Assembly: GCA_022796795.1 (NCBI GenBank)
Contig: JAAWJI010000002.1
Span: 102,739 to 166,738 of the forward strand
Reading direction: 5' to 3'
Length of the DNA stretch: 64,000 nucleotides
Source of the DNA: Lachnospiraceae bacterium
Lineage (GTDB): Bacteria; Bacillota; Clostridia; Lachnospirales; Lachnospiraceae
The position numbers and the translations under genes are program-made. Below, piece after piece: positions 34,609 through 43,869 of the stretch. The notes below the pieces were generated by a model. The model was not told the DNA's origin. It saw nothing but the letters and a program-made list of their open reading frames with translations, and did not search any database. Each line of letters starts with the position of its first letter. Position 1 is the stretch's first letter.

Positions 34609-35601
34609 ATGACAACACTTGCAGATATTGCAAAACGGGCCGGAACCAGCACCTCTACGGTTTCCCGGGCATTGAAAAACGATCCCCGCATCAGTGTAGA
34701 TATGAAAAAGAAAATCACGGAAATCGCAGCGCAGGAGGGATATACCAAGCATCAGGCCAAACTCCCTGTCACCGGTCAGCGCTGGGGACGAATCGGCCTC
34801 ATTGTTCCTGAAGTCATGTCTGGCTACTATGCCAGGATTGTCCATCTAACCAATCAGTATTTTGAAAAGCAGCAGTATTCCGTGACCACCCGTATCACAG
34901 AATTCCACTCCACCGCTCTCATTCGGCATCTCTATGATTTTGCACAGACCGGCATTGACGGTCTCCTTCTGGTGGCTGACGACTCCGAAGAGCTGTCTCC
35001 GAAAATCTTTCATGCCTTGGATGCGGTTCGGCAGCCCGCCATGTTTATCACCACCAGCTATATCTCCAATCTGGATTATGACGGCATCTACCTGGATGAG
35101 CTTCGAGGCATTACCATGGGCGTTGAACATCTCATTCAGCGCGGCTACAAAAACATCGGGTTTCTGGGTGAGCAGGAAACTCTGGGGCGTCTCGCCTCCT
35201 TTCGTGAGGCTATGAGAAAGTTCCACATGCCCATCCAGGAAGACTTTATTGCCATCAGCGACAGCCGGGCAGAAGCCGGTGGCTACGACTGTATCCTCCG
35301 GCTTCTGTCTCACAGCCATCGTCCGGATGCTGTCTTCGCCAGCTATGATCAGATGGCAATCGGAGCCATAAAGGCCCTTCAGGACGCAGAGCTTCGGATC
35401 CCCCAGGATATGGCCCTGCTGGGCTTTGATGATCTGATGGTCTCCCAGTATATTCACAAAGGTATTACCACCATCCAGAATCCCTGTGAGGATATGATTT
35501 CCATCTCCTGCCGGATTCTGCTGAACCGAATCCGCCATGACGAATCCACCCCTCAGCAGATTGCCCTAAAGCCGCAGCTAATCATACGGGGAACCACCTG
35601 A
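34609..35601 (+). CDS. LacI-family transcriptional regulator
   Basis: 330 residues from the ATG at 34609, chosen because the family N-terminus (TTLADIAKRAGTSTSTVSRA) begins there; the upstream GGAGG is 14 bases away, which is long. HTH at 3-22, hinge to about 60, then a periplasmic-binding-protein-like sensor (YKNIGFLGEQE, VFASYDQMAIGAIKAL, ALLGFDDLMVSQYIHKGITTI). It probably regulates nearby sugar genes, either the GH31 gene or the kinase unit on the other strand. Confidence 0.92.
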   Translation: MTTLADIAKRAGTSTSTVSRALKNDPRISVDMKKKITEIAAQEGYTKHQAKLPVTGQRWGRIGLIVPEVMSGYYARIVHLTNQYFEKQQYSVTTRITEFHSTALIRHLYDFAQTGIDGLLLVADDSEELSPKIFHALDAVRQPAMFITTSYISNLDYDGIYLDELRGITMGVEHLIQRGYKNIGFLGEQETLGRLASFREAMRKFHMPIQEDFIAISDSRAEAGGYDCILRLLSHSHRPDAVFASYDQMAIGAIKALQDAELRIPQDMALLGFDDLMVSQYIHKGITTIQNPCEDMISISCRILLNRIRHDESTPQQIALKPQLIIRGTT

Positions 35602-35671
35602 TACTTCGGCCATACCCCCAAGACAACTCACAGGCTTCCCTTTCCAGTCCGCAAAAGCTGCTTCTAACCTT

Positions 35672-37186
35672 CTATAACGAATAACGGGCGAAAAGGGGCT
35701 CCAGCGCATCATATAAGTCCAGATAGTTCTTATAATTTTGGTCATAAACGGCCCGGTTTTGGGGACAGGGCGCAAATCGCTCTCCTGGTCTGACAAGGCC
35801 TGCTGCCGCACTGTCCACGTCCGGGTAGAGGCCTGCAGCCACGGCTCCCAGCACCGCCGCCCCCAGGCAGGCGCTGTCCCGTGTATTCAAGGTTTCCACC
35901 ATCTTTCCCGTCACGTCCGCCTTGATCTGATTCCAGATCGGGCTTTTGGATCCCCCGCCCATAGAATAAATCACATGCACCGGCTGCCCAAGCTCTTCAA
36001 TCTGCTCCAGATTCCGACGCAGCATGAAGGCCACCGACTCCAGGATGGCCCGGGAAAAATGCGGCCTTCCTGTTTTCAGCGTCACACCGTAGAACACTCC
36101 CTTTGCCTTGGAATTGTATTCCGGATTGCTGGCGCCGGACAGGTGGGGCAGCATGACTAAACCGTCGCATCCAGGATTTACCATGGCAGCTTCTTTATCT
36201 GCCATTGCGAATCCCTCCGCCCCTTCCGCCTTGTCCTCCTGGTAAAATTCCTTCACATACCATTTCAGTACCATGCCTGCCGTCTGAGACCACAAGAGCA
36301 CCACATAGCGGCCCGGCACCGCATGATTCTGGCAGGTAATCCGGCGCTCCCGACTGTAGGGAATAAACTGCTCCACATTGGCGCACACTGCCAGACAGGA
36401 GCCCGTAGTCTCCGTCACCTCTCCCGGAGCAATCCGCCCTGTCCCCACGATACCGCAGGTCTGATCCATCGCTCCGGTTGCCGCCAGAATTTTCTCGGAC
36501 AGTCCGGTCTCCTCTGCCGCCTGCTTCGTCACTCTTCCCACCAGCGTCCCGCAGGGCAGCACTTGGGGCAGCCGTTCCTCCCCGATTCCCAGATATTCCA
36601 GCATCTCCTTCCACCAGCACCGCCGGTTGATATCATACAGCAGCGAGGAGGCCAGCAAATTTTCTTCACAGACATACTTCCCCGTCAGCCGGTAGAGCAG
36701 ATAATCCTCCAGAAGCAGGAATTTGGCTGTTTTCTCGTAGACCTGAGGCTCATTCCTGCGAAGCCATGCAATTTTGGTGGCCGTCCATGTAGAGACACAT
36801 TCCGGCTGTCCGGTCCGCTGATAAATATCCTCCAGGCCGAACCGTGCCTCCATCTCTGCCGCCTCCTGGCCCGACCGGTTGTCCAGCCACACAATGGCAG
36901 GCCGCAAGGGCTTCCCCTCTTCATCCAGACAGATCAGCGTCTCTCCCTGGCTGCTGATGGCCAGGGACAGGATCTCCTCCGGGGCAGTCCCGGCTTCCCT
37001 TAAAAGCCGTTTGGTCAGGCGGCACAAATGCTCCCAATAGCCCTCTGCCGGAAATTCCACCTGGTTTGCCTCCGGGGTGAGAAGCACGTAATCCTCTACA
37101 TCGGAAGCCGCCAGCGTTCCATCCTCCCGGAAGATGGCTGCCTTCAAAGACGTGGTTCCCGCGTCAATCCCCAATAAGTATGCCAT
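35672..37186 (-). CDS. FGGY-family carbohydrate kinase (xylulokinase-like)
   Basis: 504 residues. The N-terminus YLLGIDAGTTSLKAAIF is the phosphate-1 ATP motif; AIVWLDNRSGQEA and GGGSKSPIWNQIKADVTGK are the FGGY motifs. It phosphorylates a pentulose or related sugar. It follows a degraded isomerase gene by 15 bases, so the pair probably once formed an isomerase-kinase catabolic unit under the promoter at 38245-38273. The kinase itself is intact. Confidence 0.92.
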   Translation of the reverse strand: MAYLLGIDAGTTSLKAAIFREDGTLAASDVEDYVLLTPEANQVEFPAEGYWEHLCRLTKRLLREAGTAPEEILSLAISSQGETLICLDEEGKPLRPAIVWLDNRSGQEAAEMEARFGLEDIYQRTGQPECVSTWTATKIAWLRRNEPQVYEKTAKFLLLEDYLLYRLTGKYVCEENLLASSLLYDINRRCWWKEMLEYLGIGEERLPQVLPCGTLVGRVTKQAAEETGLSEKILAATGAMDQTCGIVGTGRIAPGEVTETTGSCLAVCANVEQFIPYSRERRITCQNHAVPGRYVVLLWSQTAGMVLKWYVKEFYQEDKAEGAEGFAMADKEAAMVNPGCDGLVMLPHLSGASNPEYNSKAKGVFYGVTLKTGRPHFSRAILESVAFMLRRNLEQIEELGQPVHVIYSMGGGSKSPIWNQIKADVTGKMVETLNTRDSACLGAAVLGAVAAGLYPDVDSAAAGLVRPGERFAPCPQNRAVYDQNYKNYLDLYDALEPLFARYSL

Positions 37187-37201
37187 CTCTCTCCTCCTTC
37201 C

Positions 37202-38014
37202 TCACAGCAATTCTATATGCAGCAGTCCGCAGAGATCCTCCAACGCCTGCCGGTGATCCCCGTAAGCCACAATCACGTGCTGACTGCTCACCTTCCGGGA
37301 AAATTCCTCTACGGTACAGCTGTCCGGAAATACCTCTAAGCTTGGCAGCTGAGGAGCCGGAGGTTCCCAGCCGCACTCCTCCCAAGCCGGAGGCCTCTTG
37401 GCCTCCCCGATATAGACATGCATTTTGTACTGTCCTTTCTGATATATCAGGCGCGCACAAGTCACGTACCCGGTTTTCACACTGGATATATTCAAGAGAG
37501 ATTCCTTCAAAAGCCCAAAGGCAGTAGGCAGTACTCGGATTTCTCCCTCCGTAGCTGCCTCCGGAATGAAATCCGGCACACCGATTAGCATACTCTCTTT
37601 AAAAAACTCATAATACTCCATATATTGCTAGTCCATACCGTATACCGGTATTTACAATCTCCTGGTCACATTCCTTCTCAAAGATCCAGTTTTTCCGCAC
37701 ATAAGGACGCACAGTCCCCACAGAATCATAGGAGTATGACGAAATACATCCGTGACTCGAATCACTGCGTGGCTGGAAATCCAGCCTGCCACACATACAA
37801 TGAGACAGCACATTTCACGTTCTTTCAACCTTTCTATGGCCTGATCTGCGGTGCTGTACCTGGGATCATCCAGAACAATTCCCCCGTCCAAACAATCCAT
37901 ATCCAGGTCTTTCAGGATACGAAGCGCTTGGTCATGTTTGATCTAAAGCCTCTCATAGGGGGTATTTACCTCCCCAAAACAGACAAAGCCTACCTGTTTT
38001 TTCTGGTTTTCCAT
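37202..38014 (-). pseudogene. degraded fucose/arabinose-isomerase-like gene
   Basis: From an ATG at 38014 the minus strand reads MENQKKQVGFVCFGEVNTPY and soon meets an in-frame TAG after ERL. The frame then continues (IKHDQALRILKDLDMDCLDG, LIVCVAGWISSHAVIRVTD) until it breaks near 37700. A different frame carries the C-terminal part (VLPTAFGLL, VTCARLIYQKGQYKMH, QHVIVAYGDHRQALEDL) to the stop at 37202. These halves look like the ends of the L-fucose/L-arabinose isomerase-like family, whose members are around 470-490 residues, so roughly the middle third is missing. Family identity comes from motif resemblance only. Confidence 0.55.
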
Positions 38015-38173
38015 CACATTTCTCTCTTTCTTATATTCCCCACCGGGGACAAGGTGACACACAGTTGTCCACAGAGGATATACAGTCTTTTCCCCTGGGC
38101 GTAAACGTCAAAGGCTGCGACTATCACAAAAATCAAGCCCGTCCTCCTTGGTTTCGCATATTACTATGGGAAA

Positions 38174-38354
38174 TCTTATGCAATTTTACTTCTATATTTT
38201 GCATTTTACACAAAAGAACCAGTAATTATTTTATTTTTAATATCATTATAAACAGGTATTTTTATGTTGTCAATAGATTTCTTGCATATATTTTATTTAT
38301 TTAGCATTATTATTATGCAATTTTATGCAATTTTAGGAGAGATGATTGCATTTT
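38174..38354. promoter_or_regulatory. repeated TGCAATTTTA boxes around the isomerase-kinase promoter
   Basis: TGCAATTTTA occurs in tandem at 38316-38325 and 38326-38335 (10-base period), again at 38179-38188, with shorter forms at 38200-38208 and 38347-38354. They lie on both sides of the strong promoter at 38245-38273. They are candidate operators, possibly for the DeoR protein encoded at 38466-39209. Confidence 0.5.
38245..38273 (-). promoter_or_regulatory. consensus promoter of the isomerase pseudogene-kinase unit
   Basis: Minus strand TTGACA (38268-38273), 17-base spacer, TATAAT (38245-38250): a perfect sigma-A consensus. The transcript would have a leader of about 220 bases before 38014, carrying further TGCAATTTTA boxes and no other gene. 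Confidence 0.85.
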
Positions 38355-38397
38355 GAGATTCATTCACATATTTCCAGAATAAAGGGCTGTAAAGCAA

Positions 38398-38437
38398 AGA
38401 AAAAGGACGAACAGATCAATCTTTGACCTATCCGCCC
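38398..38437 (-). terminator. terminator of the deoR gene
   Basis: Minus-strand arms 38423-38437 and 38405-38419 form a 15-pair stem (with G-U pairs) and a 3-base loop, followed by TTTTTCTTT. It lies 29 bases after the stop at 38466. Confidence 0.8.
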
Positions 38438-38465
38438 TGACTCTTTTTATAATCCAAGTACCCCC

Positions 38466-39209
38466 TCAGCACCGGCACACCTGAATCCCCCTTCGCTCCA
38501 TCTGCCGCAATTCCTCCTCGCTTCCCTCGCTGGCATTGGTGACAATCTTGCTCACCACATCCAGGGAATCTATATAGTAGAAGCTTTCAAATCCGATCTT
38601 AGAGTCGTCCACAGCCACAATGACCTCCTTGGACCGGGCAATCATCTTGCGGAACAGATCCGCCCCCTCCATATGCCGGGTGGTAAGTCCTCTGGCGTAG
38701 CTGATGCCGCTGACCGAAAAGATCAGCTTGTTGGCCTTATACTGCTCCAGCTGGCCGATAGCCTCGGCCCCGTGGGTAAACACGGCTCCTGCGCTCATCT
38801 CGCCTCCCAGGAGAATCAGCTGAAATCCGTCCTTCTTGCTGAGCTCCCGGGCAATGGAGATGGAATTTGTGATCACCTTCAGCTGCTTGAGCCGAAGCAT
38901 GTTTCGTGCCGACAGGAGGGTAGTGTTTCCCGCATTCATGATAATGCAGTCTCCCTCCTCAATGTCCCCCATGACACAGTCCGCAATGCGCTGCATGGCG
39001 GAGAGGCGCTGCTGCTCCTTATAATCCACCGTGCAGGATGCCGCGCCCCCAAAGGTTCGGATCAGCTTCCCCTCATCCTCCAGGCGCTGCAGATCCTTCC
39101 GGATGGTCACCAGGGAAACCTTCAGCTTCTCGCCCAGCTCTGCCGCGCTGACTACCTGCTGTTTCTGCAGCAGCTCTGTTATCACATTTGCTCTCTCCTG
39201 AAATCGCAT
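38466..39209 (-). CDS. DeoR-family transcriptional regulator
   Basis: 247 residues from the ATG at 39209 (GGGAGG 5 bases upstream); a longer frame would start inside repeat sequence. The N-terminal winged helix (VVSAAELGEKLKVSLVTIRKDL) and the phosphosugar-sensing domain (NAGNTTLLSARNM, LLGGEMSAGAVFTHG, DDSKIGFESFYYID) are typical. It is followed by a strong terminator and then by the isomerase-kinase promoter with its boxes, which are plausible targets. Its upstream region is invaded by the structured repeat. Confidence 0.93.
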   Translation of the reverse strand: MRFQERANVITELLQKQQVVSAAELGEKLKVSLVTIRKDLQRLEDEGKLIRTFGGAASCTVDYKEQQRLSAMQRIADCVMGDIEEGDCIIMNAGNTTLLSARNMLRLKQLKVITNSISIARELSKKDGFQLILLGGEMSAGAVFTHGAEAIGQLEQYKANKLIFSVSGISYARGLTTRHMEGADLFRKMIARSKEVIVAVDDSKIGFESFYYIDSLDVVSKIVTNASEGSEEELRQMERRGIQVCRC

Positions 39210-39237
39210 GGGTTCCTCCCTGGGTGCGCAGCTAACC

Positions 39238-39266
39238 TTGCTCATTTGCGGCGCTCCCTCAGAACA
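39238..39266 (-). repeat. partial copy of the structured dispersed repeat
   Basis: The 29 bases starting TTGCTCATTTGCGGCGC are identical to 39380-39408 in the full copy 142 bases away. The rest of the unit is missing here; an AACAGG/CCTGTT hairpin follows (39263-39284). It lies just upstream of the DeoR start codon. Confidence 0.7.
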
Positions 39267-39376
39267 GGAACGCTCTGGCCTGTTGATTTTTGGTCTACAA
39301 ATGGGTGGCATACTGACGTTCAGCTCGCGCCATTCGCAAAACGCACCTTCGGTGCTTCCCGCTGCTTGCGCAGCTC

Positions 39377-39469
39377 CTTTTGCTCATTTGCGGCGCTCCC
39401 TCAGAACACAGAGCGACTGTCAAATTCGAGCTAGCTCGATTTGCCAGCCATCTGTGTTCTGGCTGAACT
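39377..39469 (-). repeat. structured dispersed repeat, full copy upstream of deoR
   Basis: The reverse complement matches 8591-8685. The outer stem is perfect (CAGAACACAGA/TCTGTGTTCTG) although its bases differ from copy 2 at 8773, a compensatory change. The accompanying GC-rich stretch 39325-39376 matches the spacer between the copies at 8.6 kb. Confidence 0.8.
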
Positions 39470-39476
39470 GGTTTCC

Positions 39477-40451
39477 TTAATATTGGAAATAATACTCCGG
39501 CTCTACGGTTGCGGCAAGATTTTCACTCATGATGATATGGGTGGGCTTGTCACGCAGCTGCAGGATGGATGCCGGCACCTCCTGGGACGGTTTTCCGAAG
39601 ATGCACAGTCTGGAGGTAAGGCGCTGCCAGGTTACCTTGGTTCCTGCTGTGGTGATGCCGTGGCAGTCCAGCACGTTTTTGGCCTTCATGGCATCCCTGG
39701 GTCCCATCATGGCGCCCATAGGGGGCACCTTGGAAATGTCTCCGGAGCATCCAAAGGAGCCGTGGAGGGAGTTCTGTGCAATGGTCAGGGGATGGAGATG
39801 AGCCACTTTGGCTCCCTGGGCGCAGTATTCCTCCATGGTCGGCTGGAACCAATCCTCCACGGGATCAATAAAGGCCAGATGTCCCGGCCAGCCCGGACCG
39901 CTGTATACATTATCTGCCTCGCCGTCCTGCTCCAGCATCTTGGAGAAGTCGGGTGTGGTTTTATTGCTGTGATAAATGAAGTTCTCCTCCTTGAAGCCTA
40001 AATCCATGATCTGAGAGATCATGAAACGGCAGAAGGAATTTCCAAAGCCTGCCTTGTAGCTTAAGGGTGCTATATTTCCGTCCTCATCTGCCCACTCATC
40101 CATCATGTAGAATTTTACGTTGCGGCAGTTTACGTTCATCTCCCGCAGCATATAGGCCACCTTCCGGTAGGTGGGGCAGGGATTGGGCATAATCAAAACC
40201 ACCTTCTTGTCATACCGGTCGGAATCCACAATTCTCTTTACCATATCGGTGAGCATCACCATCTCAAACTCTTCATTTTTCAGCACGTCCAGACGGATAT
40301 TGGGGTTGCCATTGGGGTGCTTACCTCCCATAGCCAGAATATCCTCTTTGGTGATGGCACGGCATCTCTCGATCTCCTTGGTATCCTTAAAGGGATAGAA
40401 GTCCGCAGCCTTGAATGTGAAGTGATCCTCGTCCATATAATTGAAACCCAT
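39477..40451 (-). CDS. glucosamine-6-phosphate deaminase-like protein
   Basis: 324 residues; start ATG follows AGGAGG. The NagB/6-phosphogluconolactonase fold is shown by VVLIMPNPCPTYRKVAYML, VKFYMMDEWADEDG and GPGWPGHLAFIDP, which corresponds to the GxGxDGHIAFNEP loop of NagB. It is longer than NagB and differs in the active-site loops, so its substrate may not be glucosamine-6-phosphate. It is the last gene of the amino-sugar-like operon (kinase, NagA, DeoR, ceramidase-like). A deaminase or isomerase step after NagA would fit. Confidence 0.8.
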   Translation of the reverse strand: MGFNYMDEDHFTFKAADFYPFKDTKEIERCRAITKEDILAMGGKHPNGNPNIRLDVLKNEEFEMVMLTDMVKRIVDSDRYDKKVVLIMPNPCPTYRKVAYMLREMNVNCRNVKFYMMDEWADEDGNIAPLSYKAGFGNSFCRFMISQIMDLGFKEENFIYHSNKTTPDFSKMLEQDGEADNVYSGPGWPGHLAFIDPVEDWFQPTMEEYCAQGAKVAHLHPLTIAQNSLHGSFGCSGDISKVPPMGAMMGPRDAMKAKNVLDCHGITTAGTKVTWQRLTSRLCIFGKPSQEVPASILQLRDKPTHIIMSENLAATVEPEYYFQY

Positions 40452-40566
40452 AACTTTTTTCCTCCTGTTTTTTATTTACTTTTCCGGTTTCCCGTTTTTT
40501 GTTTTATAACTCCTGATTTTTCCTTTTGGGGCCCTTCCCGGCACGCTCTGCCAGGCGACGCCGGAT

Positions 40567-41904
40567 TTATCCCTTTACCTTCCGGATTGTCTCCAGCACC
40601 TTTTCCACCAGATGTCCGCCGAACTCCTCTCCCAGCATGGAGGTATCCGTCTCATAACCGCCCTCCACCAGGGATTCCGGGGTGTACAGATAACCGGGCA
40701 GGCATCCGTTTGCCAGCTCGTTAAACAGCACGGTTCCAAAACCGGCCATGGCCTTTACATACAGGGCGTACTCCACGAAAACCTCCCCGGGAACCCCTAC
40801 CACACAGGCGTCTCCCAGACGAATAATCTGCACCTCCGCCGGCTGCTCATCCTCCAGAAGCTCAATCTTTATCCCCTGCTTCTGCATGCGCACATAGCCC
40901 AGCTGGTCCTCGGAGCCCAGAAGCTTAAGGTTGGCATTCTGCCACAGGTAATACTCCTCCCTGTTTTCGGAGCTGCCGTATTTTGCGTAGAGCTCCTCAT
41001 AATTCTTCTTGTCCTGCGCAACCTTTTCCACCAGATCCTCCTCGGTTCCAAAGGTGCGAAGCTCCAGGGGAAGCTCCTGGGAAGCCACGGCAATTTCCAT
41101 CTCATTCTTCCACACAGCCCGGTCCAGAACCGAATGCGCCGCCTTTCCCAGAAGCCGTCCTACCCTCTCCGCCTCGTCATAGCTCTCGCCCTTCCGGTAA
41201 TACCGGCTGGACTGATTTCCCGAAGCTCCCTGGGCAAAGCATACCACTGCCTCCGGCTCCAGCTCCTGAAGCTGCAGGCGAAGATATCCGGGATAATCCG
41301 CTGTACAGACCGTACTCCACTCATGGATAAAGGTGGGATGGAGCGTGTAATTTACAAACATGCCCCGGACCTTTCCCGAAGTCTCCCGGACTGCCAGCAC
41401 ACCCACCAGGGGATCATGGGGACCTCCCGGGATTCTGCGATTGCCGCCTACTCCGGACTCTGCTCCGCAGACTGCGGCCCCTGCAGTGAACTCTGCGTCA
41501 AAAGCCTGGGCCTTTGCCTGTACAATAATATCCACGATTTTCCCAATGAGACCTTCCACATACTCCCGGGGCTGTTCTTTTCCAGCCTCCAGGCTTTCGA
41601 TATCCAGCCGACCAGCTGCCCAAGGACCCGAATGGGTGTGAGAACAACTAATCATCACATGGCTGCCGGGAATCCCACAGGCTTCCTCTGCTCTTCTCCG
41701 CACCTGCTCCACATGCTTTTTGGAAAAAAAGAGGAGATCCAATGTAACAAGAGCAGCCTCTTCCTTTCCGTTGGACAGATACATGCATGCGCCGTACAGG
41801 GGATCATGCACGCCTGTGTTGTTTCTGGGATAATGGGGATAGCCTCCCAGCTCCTCCCCCTTTTCCGGAGAGATGTCCACTGACATCATTCCTGCTTTCA
41901 ACAT
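40567..41904 (-). CDS. neutral ceramidase N-terminal-domain-like hydrolase
   Basis: 445 residues without a signal peptide. MISCSHTHSGP and YTLHPTFIHEWS supply the zinc histidines found in neutral/alkaline ceramidases, and VVGVPGEVFVEYAL and GYLYTPESLVEGGYE match later family motifs. Only the catalytic domain is present; the C-terminal immunoglobulin-like domain of true ceramidases is missing. In a cytoplasmic sugar operon it more likely cleaves an amide or ester of a small sugar derivative than ceramide. That is inference from context. Confidence 0.75.
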   Translation of the reverse strand: MLKAGMMSVDISPEKGEELGGYPHYPRNNTGVHDPLYGACMYLSNGKEEAALVTLDLLFFSKKHVEQVRRRAEEACGIPGSHVMISCSHTHSGPWAAGRLDIESLEAGKEQPREYVEGLIGKIVDIIVQAKAQAFDAEFTAGAAVCGAESGVGGNRRIPGGPHDPLVGVLAVRETSGKVRGMFVNYTLHPTFIHEWSTVCTADYPGYLRLQLQELEPEAVVCFAQGASGNQSSRYYRKGESYDEAERVGRLLGKAAHSVLDRAVWKNEMEIAVASQELPLELRTFGTEEDLVEKVAQDKKNYEELYAKYGSSENREEYYLWQNANLKLLGSEDQLGYVRMQKQGIKIELLEDEQPAEVQIIRLGDACVVGVPGEVFVEYALYVKAMAGFGTVLFNELANGCLPGYLYTPESLVEGGYETDTSMLGEEFGGHLVEKVLETIRKVKG

Positions 41905-41925
41905 TTCTTTTACCTCGCTCTCTTT

Positions 41926-42717
41926 TTATTCCGCATATTCTATGGTAACTCCCGCAGCGGCGATCCGCCCCAGGATGGCAAGCTTCTCCTCATCCTCTGT
42001 ACGGTTCGTCACCAGAATATCCGCATCGTTGATTCCGCCTACGTGACAAAAGCTTTCCAGGCCGATTTTCGTCACATCCGCCACCAGGATCCGCATCCGC
42101 GCCCGGGCCAGAATAGATTTCAGCGTATCTGCTCCCTCCACCCGCAATGTGGTAAGACCTGCAGCCGCATCAACCCCGTCCATGGTTACAATGGCCTTAT
42201 CCGCCATATAGCGGTTGGCCTGGCACACGGCGTCCCGGCCGTGGACAAAGGATTCCTTTGTATAGATTTCCCCTCCCAGGATAATCACCTGATAGTCCGG
42301 CCTGCGGCACAGATCCTCAGCGATAATCAGGGAATCCGTCACAATCTTCAGATTCCTTCGCTTTTCCGCATACAAAGCTGTCAGATGAGGCGTCACACCA
42401 CAGGTGATGATCAGAGAGTCCCCATCCTCAATGAACTGGGACGCCTTTTTTGCCACCGCATGTTTCAGCTCCCTGTTTATATCCCCAGAAACCTGCTCCA
42501 TGGCAGCCTCTGGCTCCCTCTGCTTTCTGCAGGAGACAGCGCCTCCCGCCACGCGGGAAAGCTTTCCCTGTTCTTCCAGAAGCTTCAGATCCTTACGAAT
42601 GGTAACTACAGAGGTATTCAACTCTGTGCTTAAATCGCTGACAGAGACCGCCCCCCACATTTCCAGCTTCTGCAGGATCCAGTTCATCCGCTCTGTCTGC
42701 TTTCCCATTACTGCCAA
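41926..42717 (-). CDS. DeoR-family transcriptional regulator inside the amino-sugar-like operon
   Basis: 263 residues. Winged helix (AVSVSDLSTELNTSVVTIRKDL), then the sugar-phosphate sensor (LIITCGVTPHLTALYAEKR, ILGGEIYTKESFVHGRD, VADVTKIGLESFCHVG). Two starts are possible: TTG at 42717, six bases after AGGAGG, and ATG at 42708, which overlaps the nagA stop as TAATG. The first has the better ribosome site. It probably controls its own operon, through boxes near 45423-45476. Confidence 0.92.
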   Translation of the reverse strand: MAVMGKQTERMNWILQKLEMWGAVSVSDLSTELNTSVVTIRKDLKLLEEQGKLSRVAGGAVSCRKQREPEAAMEQVSGDINRELKHAVAKKASQFIEDGDSLIITCGVTPHLTALYAEKRRNLKIVTDSLIIAEDLCRRPDYQVIILGGEIYTKESFVHGRDAVCQANRYMADKAIVTMDGVDAAAGLTTLRVEGADTLKSILARARMRILVADVTKIGLESFCHVGGINDADILVTNRTEDEEKLAILGRIAAAGVTIEYAE

Positions 42718-43856
42718 CGCTTTCCTCCTAAAAATACCGTATCAACCCGGAAGGTATCATCCACCAACACCAGATTGGCCTTTTTCCCCACGGCAATGGT
42801 CCCAATATCCCCATCCATGCCGATCACCTTGGCCGGATTGGTGGAAGCCATGAGAAAAGCCTGGGCAATGCCGCAGTTTGTATGGGTCATCAGATTTCTG
42901 CAGGCCACATCCATGGTAAGCTTGCTCCCGCATAAGCCTTTGTTGGAGTCAAACTGCAGATCTGTAATATGCGCAAGCTCCTCCGGCGTCTCCTCATCGC
43001 TGACAAAGCTGTCCGTGATCAGCACCACCTTGTCAATTCCTTTATTTTGCAGGATCAAACGGATGAGATCCGGCTCCACATGAATCCCGTGAGAATCGCA
43101 GATCAACTCTGCATACATATCCGAATCCATCATGCAGGCCTCGTCTGGTCCGCAGCTTCTGGTTCCTCCCGTCTTTACCACCCGTCCCGTGGCGTCCATA
43201 CAATGGGTTAAAAGCCGGATTCCATAGTGCCTGAAAGCCCGGATCTGTTCCGGCGTGGCCTCACTGTGTCCCACAGAAAAGACCACGGCAGGATTCACCC
43301 TCCTTGCATACTGGAGAAACGGCTCTAACCCCTCCCGTTCTGGGGCAATGGCCCAGACCTTGGTGAGCTTCCCCGCCTTCTCCACCATTTCCTGGTAGTC
43401 CTCTCGTCGAATTTCTCCCCGCCATTTGTTCTTATCTGCACTGGCTCCGTATTTGGGATTCATATAGGGGCCTTCCATATAGAAGCCGCCTATGGCCTGG
43501 CCTGCCCCCGGCTCTTTCATAACCTCCTTTACCCGGTCAATGGACTCCAGAAACTCTTCCTTAGACAGGTTATAGTAAAGCGTAGGCAGCACAGTAGTCT
43601 CCCCGTGGCTCAGAAAATGCGCAGCCGCAGCCGCCGGTTCCGTGGGGAACATATAGCCTCCCCCGCCGTGGACATGAATATCCACAAATCCAGGTCCCAC
43701 GTACAGTCCCCTGGCATCCACAGTCTGGGCGTCCGCCGGAATGGAAATCTCCTCTGCCCGTCCAAAGGCTGCAATCCGGTCTCCTTCCACAGCTAACACG
43801 CCGTCCCATAAAATACCCTGTTCCAGCACAATCTTTGCATTTTTAATATAAAACAT
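42708..43856 (-). CDS. nagA: N-acetylglucosamine-6-phosphate deacetylase-like amidohydrolase
   Basis: 382 residues from the ATG at 43856 (AGAGGGGG upstream). FVDIHVHGGGGYMF contains the HxH metal motif; GFYMEGPYMNPKYG, VFSVGHSEATPEQ, THCMDATG and LITDSFVSDEE are NagA signatures. It removes acetate from an N-acetylamino-sugar phosphate. It starts 13 bases after the FGGY kinase gene and overlaps deoR. No phosphotransferase system is nearby, so the kinase may supply the phosphorylated substrate. Confidence 0.9.
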   Translation of the reverse strand: MFYIKNAKIVLEQGILWDGVLAVEGDRIAAFGRAEEISIPADAQTVDARGLYVGPGFVDIHVHGGGGYMFPTEPAAAAAHFLSHGETTVLPTLYYNLSKEEFLESIDRVKEVMKEPGAGQAIGGFYMEGPYMNPKYGASADKNKWRGEIRREDYQEMVEKAGKLTKVWAIAPEREGLEPFLQYARRVNPAVVFSVGHSEATPEQIRAFRHYGIRLLTHCMDATGRVVKTGGTRSCGPDEACMMDSDMYAELICDSHGIHVEPDLIRLILQNKGIDKVVLITDSFVSDEETPEELAHITDLQFDSNKGLCGSKLTMDVACRNLMTHTNCGIAQAFLMASTNPAKVIGMDGDIGTIAVGKKANLVLVDDTFRVDTVFLGGKRWQ

Positions 43857-43869
43857 AAGAACCCCCTCT

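Noticed and set aside
39477..40451. Standard glucosamine-6-phosphate deaminase NagB
   Set aside because: Longer than NagB and with altered active-site loops, so only NagB-like is supported.
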